Assembly: GCF_037042905.1 (NCBI RefSeq)
Contig: NC_087258.1
Location: 12,885,501 to 12,949,500, forward strand
DNA length: 64,000 nt
Reading direction: 5' to 3'
Origin: Lytechinus pictus
Taxonomy: Eukaryota > Echinodermata > Echinoidea > Temnopleuroida > Toxopneustidae
The notes beneath the pieces were generated by a model, which was not told the DNA's origin, ran no database searches, and saw only the letters and a list, made by a program, of their open reading frames with translations. Below are positions 22,834 to 33,973 of this stretch, in pieces (position 1 is the first letter of the stretch; each line of letters begins with the position of its first letter). Made by a program: the position numbers and the translations under genes.

Positions 22834-25800
22834 ATGAATACGGGTGTAAACAACATGGCAGGCACCGGAGAAAACTCGACAAAATCGAAGAACAAAATCA
22901 GTTTATCGAATTCGTTAACCAAATATCTCCACGATACTGTTTTACCGAGGAGACGGGAAATACAAGAGGTTCATAGAGCACTCATCAGACGAATCATTGG
23001 GCCAATTTTGAGGAAGATTAGTGAGCTAGACGACCGCTTCCAAAGTGAATGCGAGGGACTATTGAATGAAACCTGTGAAAGCTTTGTGGGTGTGAACCAT
23101 TGTCAATATTACAAAGTTGACATCGCCGTGGTTTTGTCGAATCTCCTCTCTCCAAAATGCCTAGAAAAATCCTCCCAAGAACCTCTTTTGCAAGGACAAC
23201 AACCTGCCGCTTTTCTAGACAGTGCTGCGTGTGATAACCCATACATTTCACCACTTTCCGGCTTTGGATACGTTCTTGCCGACACTGAAAAATTGCTCCT
23301 CCATGATTTGCTGAGTATCAAGCAAGATGAGGTGTCATCGGCCCAACATGATGATGTCAGTTTTTCAAATAGATCCTTTCTTTCTCCTGGGAAGGTTGTG
23401 AAGCGGTTTGCCAACCTTGTCGAGGAAAGTGTGGAGATTTTGCTGGAGGAATGTATCTGGGAAGAGGAACCAACGGTCTATGAAATTTCTGTGAAAAGAG
23501 AAGGTGTGATGTCACTGTGTTTGTTTCGAATTCAGTACTAGGCCTAACCCAGGGAGCTCCCGCCCGTGCGGGAGCCCAGGGGCTTACCGTGTATTTGACC
23601 ATAGTCACCGGACTAGGGTGATTTATGGTCTAAATATTTCTCCAAATGAATTGTGAAAACAGAAAGTATACAATTACCACGATTATATGGATGAAGGTCT
23701 AACGAGTGGCAGTTTCCTGACATCTGGGCACAGACTGGAACCTAAAAAAAACGAAAAGTTCTCTCCTTCTACCCCCGTCTCGATCGGCCATTTTTGTTAA
23801 AAATCGGAGAGAACTTTTCGTTTTTTTGAGGTTCCAGTCTGTGCCCAGATGTCAGGAAACTGCCACTCGTTAGACCTTCATCCATATAATCGTGGTAATT
23901 GTATACTTTCTGTTTTCACAATTCATTTGGAGAAATATTTAGACCATAAATCACCCTAGTCCGGTGACTATGGTCTAATACACGGTAAGCCCCTGGGCTC
24001 CCGCCCGCTGTGCGGGCGGGAGCTCCCTGGGTTATACTAGGCCTAACGTTAGATCTGTATTATTTTGATTTATTTATGTTGACATTTTGAAAGTATTTGT
24101 TTGTTCATTTATAAGTTTAATTCTGTGACTAAAATTCACAGTATCTAATGCTAATCTTTCTTAGTCTTCATAGGCCTGTTCACTTAATCAGGAATCTGTT
24201 TTGATTTCCTTTCTCTTTGGTAATTTTACCTTCATACTAGAGGTAAATTCTTGGAGCTCATGAGGCTTGAGCAGGAAGATCTTACCTGGAAAAGTATTAT
24301 ATACGACCTACCATCCAAAGTTCTTAGTTTTGCAGTCAGGTCTTCTATTGACTGTCTCCCTACTTTTAGGAACCTTCAAAGATGGGGTAAAAAACTATCG
24401 GCAAATTGTAAACTGTGCGGAAATAAACAGACCCTCCTGCATGTTCTAAATGGATGCAAAATCATGTTAGAACAAGGTCGATACACATGGAGACACAACA
24501 ACATTTTGAATGCGATATACGAGTGTCTTCAGTCATCATTATCTGGAGATTACACTCTCCGAGTAGATCTTCCTGACAAAGCCAATCAACCCACAATTCC
24601 TATGAATATTCTACCGACTCCACTAAGACCTGATCTTGTTCTTTCATCTGTCCAAAATAAAGAAGTCATTGTTGTTGAGCTCACAGTTCCATTCAAACAA
24701 AACATTGATTCACGTCATGTGAACAAATGCAATAAATATGCACCTCTAACTAATGACATTGTTGACCAGGGATATTCATGCAAACTTTTCTGTATAGAAG
24801 TAGGTTCAAGAGGTTATGTGTCTAAGCAAAATAAAGTTAGAATCAAATCATTACTCAAAACGATGAAACTAGGGAAGAAAAACAAAATGATGTTGAATAG
24901 GATAAGCAAGCTGAGCATCATGACTAGCTATTCTTTGTTCCTTGCAAAAGACCAACCAACTTGGACCGAGCCCCCATTGCTCAGTGTCCCGGAAAACAAC
25001 CAAAGCTAGTCTACTTTATCTGCTTGATGATTTTGACCCTTATAAAAATAATAACTCCACTTTTTTTTTCTTCTCAAAATATAGGTATTGTGATCTCTAA
25101 ATTATAATCTATATCAAGAGACGTTGATGAAACAATCACATGTATACTTACCGTCTAATAATAACATACATAGAATGTGAATCATTAAAACAATATATTT
25201 AATTAAATCAATGGATTATCTGTAAATATGTATAACTTCCAAATGTCAATCAGGATAAACAACTTGAACTTTTTCATTTTACTTTTATTAGTCTGTCATA
25301 TTTTAAAATATCATAATTGCAATAGTTCACATAATGGAAATATTTATCACAACAAGATTCCATGAATTTGAATAAGTATGTAACACTGTTTTAGTTGTGG
25401 CGATGCGTACCTGTATTATGAATGTATGTATATCTTCATCACAAAGTGATGGTTTCAATTTTGTACTTTCCTACTGTCTGGCCCCCTCTTAATCTCTCTT
25501 TCATTGAGACTGTCACCTTTCTTTTTCATTTAACATGCTTATCACTTTCTGCATACTCTACGTTATTCCATTTAGTCAAGTATATATTCAGCTTTCTTAT
25601 GTAATGTAAATTATGTGTTAACTCTTATGTATTGTACCTTATGAATTGTACCTTTTCAATCAATATCATGTATTATTACCCTGCCTATTGCCAGTGAAGG
25701 GGAGTTTGTCCCATCATCACTGGCAGAGGACCTGGGTTTATTGTAACTTCTCTATTTGATTATGAAATAAAGATGATTTATATATAACAAGAAAATGTAG

Positions 25801-27717
25801 GATGGGGGTTGGGTGTCCAGACACTTTAAAATTCTGAAGTCTTCTTTTTATCTTTAGACTATACTAAAAATATGAATTCAATAGTTGTAATAATCTTCTG
25901 TTTTGTTCTCTATATTATTGTCTAACATTTTGTACTAAAAATTGACGAAGTTTCGCTTGTTAATTTTTCCAAATGACTGTTGAAAATTGATTGTCTGGAC
26001 ACACAGCAATTGGGTATACTGATTTTATTTCATTAATCATGTTGTATACTCTCCTAGGATTTATGCGTGGACTAATGAATGATTGATTGAGAATCTCTCA
26101 AAGACTTAAACCTCTATTTGACACATTTGTCTTCATATTTGGGGAAAGCACTTTATTCACAAATGAGCAGCTGATTATAACAGTTAACTTAATGTTTGTT
26201 GCAGATTATGAAATTGTGTGAACACCCATTACTAGTGTAACAATAAATTTTGCTGGGTTTATTTATTTAATCTGTACTCTTACATTTGGCTTTCCATACT
26301 TTATTGCTTACATTCAACTTGTTTATTTCAACTCATCTCATCCTTCTTTCCACCCTCACAATCCACATACATTGTCATGATCTCATCTTTCATTCCATCT
26401 CCACAATACATCTCACATAGCAACACAGGTTCATTGCATTTCATTCTTTCATTCAGTTTCCCCTCAGTCATGCTTCCTGGTTGTCCATTAGCTTTCCACT
26501 CCACATGGTCTTATTGTTTAATTCTCTATAGGATTCAGTTTAACTCATGATCACCCTTCTCTATTCTCTGATTGGTTCTTATTTTTAAATAGGGTTAGTT
26601 CATTTTATAGTTCATACCATTTTCCTTGTATGTGATTGGTTGATTTCTATGATTATCCAATGTGGGTACATTGGCAGAACTTCCCAGAAGATTAGAATGG
26701 AAAGTAAAGTCAGTGCTGATCTGGACTTCATCGTGTTAAGTTCTAATTTATTCTGTGTTCAACCTATCTTCAGTTTAATAATTTTAGTTTAATAAAAGTA
26801 AAAAGAGCTTTGGAGATTGAATTTACTGGAGAGCATAGGAGACTGAAGTGCAAGAGTTTATGATTTTGGAGTGTACAAACGGTCATGTTACACTAGATTT
26901 CAATAGTCTTTTCTATATTAAAGCACTGGATCGGTGCCATGAAATTATGCATATTCAAATTTGTAAAATGTCATACGATTCAATATCTGTGATGTGTACT
27001 GTTCATTCATTTAATTTATTCTGTGTTTTAGGTCATTTAGTGAGGCTACATGTAATACTGAGAGGCGAGGAATATACAATAGAACTGATCCCTGCATTGG
27101 AACTCACTGGCTGGTGGCCAAAGAGTCTACAGAACTGGGGACCTGAGTGTGCTGCAAGGCCCAACCAATGGCTGGACTACGCTCGCATGTCAAAGGTCAA
27201 GAATAAATTCCATGTGTTCCCCGCCCGGCCCCCACCAGGCCACGATGCCTTCCGACTCTGGTGCACCTACTTCAGCTTGAGTGAGAAGGTGTTGGCTCAG
27301 ACCGTGATCGAGGACGATGTCCCTGAGGTGTCGTGCCGTGCCCCTATCTTGCTGACGATGCTGTCGCTCTGCGAGGAGAACTCCGAAGAGTTCTACCCCG
27401 TTACGCCGAGGATCATAACAACCGCATTTCTCCATCAGTGCACGCAGTATCCCCTTCAAGATGACTGGACACCTAATAAGCTTGGAAGAGCTTTTGTGGA
27501 CCTTTTCTTATCTCTCATAGACATGTTGAAGTCAGGAATGTGTAATCACTACTTTCTCCCATCCTATAACATCTTGGACAACTCAGAAGACCTGAAGCCT
27601 GTAGCGCACCATCTCAAAGCCATTCTCAATGACATTGTAGAGAACCCAAACAAGACACAATTTTTGCATCTTAATCATAAGTCAAAAAGCAGAGCTGGTA
27701 ACACTGGAAGTCGGTAG
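22834..27717 (+). CDS. Mab-21 domain (cGAS-like nucleotidyltransferase fold) protein, 2 exons
   Basis: Exons 22834-23503 and 27032-27717 join in phase 1 (donor AAG/GTGTGA, acceptor TTTTAG) to give 451 aa. Similarity to the Mab-21 family includes the N-terminal helix RREIQEVHRALIRRIIGPIL (39-60), the strand YYKVDIAVVLSNLL (92-105), SFLSPGKVVKRFANLV (about 191-206), YTIELIPALELTGWWP (about 238-253) and the C-terminal CNHYFLPSYNIL. Mab-21 proteins act in development; the fold is shared with cGAS-like sensors and MID49/51. The canonical catalytic Gly-Ser motif is not visible, and the acidic pair is reduced to one aspartate in YKVDIAV, so a non-catalytic role is plausible. The first ATG (22834) is chosen; MAGTG at residue 8 is an alternative. 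Reading through the donor gives a spurious stop at 23539. A possible poly(A) signal AATAAA lies at 28488. I cannot name the orthologue. Confidence 0.88.
23536..24043. mobile_element. 490 bp foldback MITE with 9-bp target duplication (Mutator-like)
   Basis: The body is 23545-24034, starting TAACCCAGGGAGCTCC and ending with its complement. Arms of about 240 bp are nearly perfect complements around a centre near 23,790. The target duplication TACTAGGCC is at 23536-23544 and 24035-24043. A 9-bp duplication with long inverted arms suggests a Mutator-like element. It lies 32 bp downstream of the donor of the Mab-21-like gene's first exon. Confidence 0.93.
24060..25790 (+). mobile_element. 3' portion of an R2/NeSL-type non-LTR retrotransposon
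   Basis: An open frame from about 24,260 (first ATG) to 25,009 encodes about 249 aa typical of the C-terminus of R2/NeSL-like polyproteins. It has WKSIIYDLPSKVLSFAVR, a CKLCGNKQTLLHVLNGC zinc knuckle, then RPDLVL and VVVELTVPF, the core of the restriction-like endonuclease (acidic residues of RPD and ELT). The reverse transcriptase domain is missing, so the copy is 5'-truncated and dead. The 3' UTR appears to end near 25,790 in AATAAAGATG and A-rich sequence. It is inserted in the intron of the Mab-21-like gene in sense orientation. Confidence 0.85.
25791..27031. other. Rest of Mab-21-like intron
   Basis: AT-rich intron sequence up to the acceptor at 27031. I recognise no repeat boundary or gene. 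The open frame starting at 26848 is the second exon read backwards into the intron. Confidence 0.55.
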
Positions 27718-28867
27718 GATAGGACAGATCATGGATGTAAAGTGTACACGTACAGTATAGGCTAAGTCCACCCAATATCTAGTTGATTTTATTGTTTTTG
27801 AAAGAGCAATGGTGAAAATTTCATCAAAATCAAAAGAAATATATTGACTGGCAGTGGTTTTCCAAAGAAGCCCTTCTGCTTCCCAAAATGCTTTCTGGGC
27901 AGATGTCATCCCCATTTCATATACAATAAGTGGTTCCTTTATTTCATGATCAGACAAAGAATAAGGAAGGGCAGTTATATCAGGTGTATTCAGACCGACT
28001 CATATTCCAAAAATACCAGGTATTCTCTGATTGGGAAATTTACCCTGATCTACCCCCATTAGAAAATACCCGGTAAATAGTAGGTACTTCTCAAAATTAT
28101 GAGAACTTTTGCAGGGACTTTTCCAACGTCGCAGGAATTTCTCAACTGAAGGCGTGGTTAGGCGAGGGCACTGTGAGCTGCTCTGATAATCCAGAGGCCA
28201 GGGTGCTATTTCATAAAACTGTTTATAATTTCATAAAGACTTCTCATTTCCTTTGCTGCACTAAGCTAAAAAATGTGTGCGAGCCTTTTATCAATTTTTC
28301 ATTCATGTTTATTGGCTGAAAGAAAGAATAGATTTCATTGCCAATCCGGGAGTAAAAAGGTCAGGATAATCTCAATTTTTTTTCCAATAATGCTTGTAAC
28401 TATTTATGTGTATTTTGTTAAATGTTAGGTATGCCACTTCAAAGAAATATACATGTCTTTTGAAAGTTTAGTTGTGCAATATATGAAAATAAATTATTAC
28501 AGGTAGTAGATGTGTTAAAAATGTTTCAAAATGGAAAGAGATTGTGGTCTTTTTCTTTTAGATCATAAATATAATGTGTCACTAATATATTAGTATCATG
28601 GGCTGTGAAAATGTATATATTTTATGTGGTAGTACAAATGAAAGTTTGTGATTTTGTACATGTGTAGGGATTTTCAATCGCGAGTATTAGAATTAGAAAA
28701 TCAATTTACATTAATAGATATAAATATTTTGAAAGAAAAAAATCCATAATTTAAGACTTTGACAACTCTGTGAATACCATCTGACAGTAATGCTATCATC
28801 ATCACTAACACATAACTTCCCATTTTTTTTTAAGCTCAAGCCAAATTACTGTCTTTAGTACATTTTG
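27718..28867 (+). other. 3' UTR and flank of the Mab-21-like gene
   Basis: This follows the stop codon. AATAAA at about 28488-28493 is a candidate poly(A) signal. No coding frame is supported. Confidence 0.4.
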
Positions 28868-29466
28868 TTAAAGGTCAAGTCCACCCGAAAAAAATGTTGA
28901 TTTGAATATAGAAAAATCAAACTAGCATAACGCTGAAATTTTCATCAAAATCGGATGTAATGTAAAAGAAGAAAGTTATGACATTTTGAAGTTTTGCTAT
29001 TTTTCACAAAACAGTGATATGCACAGTTCAGTGACATGCGAATGAGACAGTCAATGATGTCCTTCACTCACTATTTCTTTTGTTTTTATTGTTTGAATTA
29101 TTCAATATTTCATTTTTTACATATTTGACAAGGACCAACTTGGCTGAACCATATACTCATTAAACAATGCTCATTCCCCATGTTGAGGAGGAATTAATAG
29201 TTGTTTCACTTGACAATGAGAAAATTAGAATATTTCATATAATAAAATACAAAATAATTAGTGAGTGGATGACGTCATCAGTCTCCTCATTTGCATACCG
29301 ACCAAGATGTGCATATAACTGTTTTGTGAAATTAAGCAAAACCTTAAAATGCCATAACTTTCTTATTTTACATCCGATTTTGGTCAAATTTTCAGTGTTT
29401 TGCTCAAGTTAGATTTTTCTCTATTCATTCAAATCAACTTTTTGTTGGGGTGGACTTGTCCTTTAA
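28868..29466. mobile_element. TTAA-flanked MITE
   Basis: TTAA occurs at 28868-28871 and 29463-29466. Ends are AGGTCAAGTCCACCC and the near complement GGGTGGACTTGTCCT. The arms show further inverted similarity (ACATCCGATTTTGGT against ATCAAAATCGGATGT). It is the same insertion type as the 584 bp MITE but a different family. Confidence 0.8.
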
Positions 29467-30130
29467 GAATCCTATTGAATTCATGTTGTATGCATCTTTA
29501 GAACCTCATATTATAGAACTGTAAGCTGGTTATTTTATAACAATTGGCGTTATTACACTTGTATGTACATGTATATTGTAACAACATGATACATTGCATA
29601 CATGTAGGTCGAGTATGGATCTGGGCGAATGTGAGGCTGGATTATACTTGGCAAACATGGAGGTATAGATACGTTCCTTGAGCAAGGTTATATGGCTTAT
29701 GGTAGCATTTCATGAAGCATCTTATCGGTGACTCTGTCATAAGCTACTAAAATCCTTGAATCTGATTGGCTGAAAATGAATTTGTAAGGGGAATCACTGA
29801 TAAGGTGTTTTATGAAATAAACCCAGGTGGTAATTGGTAATATTGAAAGTAGATAAATTTCAAATTGCTAATTTGTTACATAAACATAACATTGAAATCT
29901 ATTTTCTTTTGTATTGATTTTTTATTATGTTGCATCATGTATAATACATCTTATAATATAGTTTTATGACACAATATGTACAAATCCTTGATTCTTATTT
30001 CAAATGCATTCATGTCTACAGGTTTGTAAAGACCCCAACAATAAATGGTGATCTTCACACAAAAACGGACTGCAATTTATGCCCTGTGGTGTTTGTCAAA
30101 CATTTTGTATCAGTAAACTTAAATCTCAAC
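29467..30130. other. Intergenic stretch with a small inverted-repeat remnant
   Basis: Bases 29692-29823 look like a 130 bp MITE with ends GGTAGCATTTCATGAAGCAT and GGTGTTTTATGAAAT. The rest shows nothing. Confidence 0.4.
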
Positions 30131-31153
30131 AAGTGGAACGCCTCTGGCAGTCTCGCCTGCATTACGCAATCCGATATAGCAGCAGTGCTTCCTTTAAAAA
30201 ACAGCTAATGAATAATTATTCACAGAAGAAAACACTAATATGATAATAAAATATTGTGTCCATTGACCCTAAATGACCTTTGACCATGATCATGTGACCT
30301 AAGACATGTGCAAAACAATCATTCATACTTGATTACCCTTGTCGATATTTCATGAGCAAGTACCATAAACTTCTTAAGTTATGATGCCAATTTAACATAT
30401 ACGTCCAACACGGCCAGAGTTCATTGACCTTTAAATGACCTTTGATCTTGGCCATGTTCCTGAAACACACACAAGGTATTCAGGGATACATTGCTGCTCT
30501 TATGTCCAAGTGTCATGAACTAAATCCATAGACTTAAGGTCATGATGACAATTCCACAAATACCCCTAACATTACCAAAGTTTGCTGACCCTAAATGGCA
30601 TTTGACCTTGATCATTTGACCTGAATCTAGCACAGGATGTTCAAGGATACTTGACTGCTCTTATGTCCAAGTTTCATGAACTAGATCCATTAAATTCTTA
30701 AGTTATGATGGCAATTCCTCAAATAACCTCAACATGACCAAAGTTTGTTGACCCTAATTGACCCTTGACCTTAATCATGTGATGTGAAACTCAGGCAGGA
30801 TATTCAGTGATACACTATTAACCTTATGTCTAAGTTTTATGAACTAGGTCCATATACTTTTGAAGTTATGACAACATTTCAAAAACTTAACCTTGGTTAA
30901 GATTTTGATATTGATTCCCCCAACATGGTCTAAGTTCATAGACCCTAAATGACCTTGGTCATGTGACCTGAAACTCGGGCAGGATGTTCAGTAATACTTC
31001 ATCAGCCTTATGTCCAAGTTTAATGAACTAGGTCCATATACTTTTTAAGTTATGATGACATTTCAAAAACTTAACCAAGGTTAAGATTTCAATGTTGACG
31101 ACGCCGTCGGAAAAGCGGCATCTATAGTCTCGCTCTGCTATGCAGGCGAGACA
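30131..31153 (+). repeat. Inverted-repeat family with internal tandem units, copy 2
   Basis: It starts AGTGGAACGCCTCTGGCAG followed by TCTCGCCTGCATTACGCAA, and ends GTCGGAAAAGCGGCATC followed by GCTATGCAGGCGAGAC. Several internal units of roughly 150 bp each carry GACCTTTGACC, CATGTGACCTGAA, AGGATGTTCA and TGAACTAGGTCCAT. Confidence 0.85.
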
Positions 31154-32439
31154 AATTTTTTTTTTTTTTATTGTTATGTATCTCATTATGCAAGATTCCT
31201 TTTTCAAATTTCTTCCATCAAATTTTAACCTGTTTCACTGTACATGGTATTCCTCATCTTACCAAGCCAATGCCGATTGTTGTTTGAAAAAAATAGTTAA
31301 TCCTGATTGGCCAAACACATTATAATTGAACTATGATAATTTAAGATTAATCCTATTAAATACGAAGCAAATCCATGTGAAATTTCTGATCAACAACCCT
31401 GAATGATAAGGAAATTAAAAAACATATAATAATAATAATAATAATAATAGTTAAGATTAATATATATCTTCTTACTTTTAGGTTCTTAAGCGCTTAACAT
31501 TGTAATTATTATTACCTGAGAAATAGGATCCATCACAGTTCCACACATAAAGTGCACCATTTCCACTCCCTGGAGGGTATCCTGGCCATGCAACTGCTTT
31601 TAATTGGTGCATACATCTAATCTAATCACATTGACTCTAATCACATCCAATCTAATCACATTGACTTTCACATCCTACCTGGTACCCACTTAACACCTGG
31701 GTGGAGAGTGACAAATGTAGATAAGTGCCTTGCCAATAAATGAATTTTGTTTACCAAGTCTACCATCCAAACAAAATAAACTATAGTCATGAAACAATTA
31801 ATGGACCCTTTACAGTTAAAAGTAACTTCCTTGCAGACATGCCTTTCATGAGTGAAGTACACATATGAATTTAACACAAATTTGTCCATCTAAAGAAAGG
31901 ACTTGCTTACATCAGACATAATTCAGATAATTTTGCATAGAATAGAAAATACAACATAAAATTAACAGGCTTGTAAAAAAAATACATAAAATAACATACA
32001 TGTATATATAAATATAAATAACAAAATTGGTTTTAAATAAATCGTGATCACTTGCATTACAATGGTTAAATTGTCTTACAGAAATTGGAAGTGAGTAGTG
32101 TTTCACATATAGTTTAATCTGACTAAAAATCAAGTTGAATTACCAACGAGCACATGATAGGCAACACACAATCTCAATGATTTCCAGGTAGGAAAGCATG
32201 TCCACTCCATGTGTTTTGACCGATGTGGTGATATGTTAGTTGCCACATGCAACTGGGTATTTATATGTCAAATTTAGTCTGAAATCATTGTAAAACACCC
32301 CCTGTACTTGTATCATCATTACTCATTTAAGGCACTATTTGGAAAGGCAATCAAACTTTCCCCAAAACGTGTGATGAATAGAAGATTTATAAGGGTACCT
32401 TGACAGGTTACTTACTGTATATCCATCTATGGTACATGT
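31154..32439. other. Intergenic stretch, no gene recognised
   Basis: It contains an (ATAATA)n run near 31426-31448 and a degenerate repeat word TAACACCTGGGTGGAGAGT at 31691 that recurs near 50,048. No supported coding frame. Confidence 0.5.
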
Positions 32440-33180
32440 AATTCTCGCTACCCCAAATAGGAACAAAAATCTCATAATGCGCGAGACGAGATAATTTTCA
32501 CTCCGTCAGGTCGTCATCACCACTTCCGGTTCAGAGTCATGCTCGCGCCAGGTTCGCGATATTGAGTTTTCCACCACGCTGAAATCGATGCCAATCAGCG
32601 TAATATGTACAGATTATGATACTTTTTATTTAATTTGGTCAGTTTTGATTCCATTTGAATTATAAATAAAAATAAAAAATACATTTTACGTGAAAATAAT
32701 TTTTATTCATGTTTTTATTTGGTTATAAAAAAAGTAAACGAAAAATGAATATCTTAAAATTTTGCATTTAGCGACCGGCCTGACATCACGATCGTATTCG
32801 ACTAGACCCTGAATATATACAGCATTCATTCCGTCCAATTTTTCGTCGACCACAAAATTGATTAAAAAAATCAGTTTCGGAACTTAAAAAAATCTGACGG
32901 AGGAATACCGTGCAATGGAAAGCGTCGGGCAGAATTAGTGACTTTAGCAGAAAAGGCTGTTAAACTGTATCGTGAAAGAGAGGGTTGTGATCACGAACTT
33001 TCCGAGCGAAAGCGACGTTGTGTTGTTGTGCATGACGGCACTGTTGATCTGAATGGCAAAACAGTGCATTGGACTTCCGAACAGGAAGTTGTAATACCGG
33101 AAAGCTATCCCATAATGCAATGCGCGTTACAGGGATTTTCCCGGATCTCGGCGAAATCGCTATTTGGGGTAGCGAGAATT
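32440..33180 (+). mobile_element. Candidate inverted-repeat element carrying a small ORF
   Basis: A perfect 21-bp inverted pair (outer part AATTCTCGCTACCCCAAATA) lies at 32440-32460 and 33160-33180. The interior is more GC- and CpG-rich than its surroundings. A stop-free frame at 32938-33279 runs through the right half (about 80 residues inside the element, including RKRRCVVVHDGTVDL-like sequence). I do not recognise the product, and no clear target duplication is visible beyond AATT. It could instead be part of an unrecognised gene. Confidence 0.5.
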
Positions 33181-33311
33181 CAATTACCAGGCAAGAGTCT
33201 CATGCAGTGTTTCATAAAGCTGATCGTAAAATCTTTAGATTTAACAGACAACTGGAACATATTCTTCAGTGATAAGTAAGCTCAGTAGGGTCATATGATT
33301 TCACACAAGAA

Positions 33312-33589
33312 CAGGGCCCTGTCTTACAAAGAGTTGATAATGATCCGATCAATCGTAACTATGGAAAGCCAGCAACGTCAGCATCTTATAAATGCATGTT
33401 TGTTCAAAATATTTTCTAGATATAATGTATATTCATAAATTCATTGTTTTCTTGACAATTTGGAGTTTTCCCCCTGTGTTTACAAAGGACATTTTGCAAA
33501 TTTCCTGTAGAAAAATTATGACATTGACGGATTTTCATAGAGTTGCAATTGATTGGATCAATCGTGACTCTTTGTAAGACGGGGCCCAG
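33312..33589 (-). mobile_element. 280-bp MITE family, copy A
   Basis: Ends are AGGGCCCTGTCTTACAAAGA and TCTTTGTAAGACGGGGCCC. Adjacent subterminal palindromes centre on GATCCGATCAATCGT and GATTGGATCAATCGT. Further copies are at 34896-35170 and 53590-53872, and a broken one around 20036-20532. Confidence 0.85.
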
Positions 33590-33822
33590 GTCACCACTAG
33601 TGTGTAAAGGCATTCATAACTTGCGGACAGCTTTATGAAACCACTCCCGCAAACCCAACAGAAAATGAGTACTGGTCATCTGTATGTACCACATAAAATT
33701 ATAACAGAAGTTAGGAATACACAAGAAAACTCTTGGACGATATATTCAAAGAAGTCATGTATCAAGATAAGCCATGACGACCAATTCAAAGGACTGTGAA
33801 AACTTCCATCTAATAAGTACTC

Positions 33823-33828
33823 TTTATT
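33823..33828 (-). terminator. Candidate POLRMT poly(A) signal
   Basis: AATAAA on the minus strand about 146 bp past the POLRMT stop codon. It is the nearest canonical signal seen; cleavage there is inference. Confidence 0.45.
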
Positions 33829-33973
33829 ATTTGTGCTTGGCTTGAGGTATACTAACATGCATCAAATAATAAAGTCCTGCCACTCTGCCAGGTACATCGA
33901 CTATGACCTCTTGAGATTGTAAAACAACCCCTTGCTTGATTCTTCTATGTCCTCATAGTGATTGTATGTATCG

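Noticed and set aside
22834-23541. Treating the 235-codon frame as a single-exon gene
   Set aside because: Mab-21 similarity breaks off at the GT at 23504 and resumes in the correct phase at 27032; the final residues and stop come from intron and target duplication.
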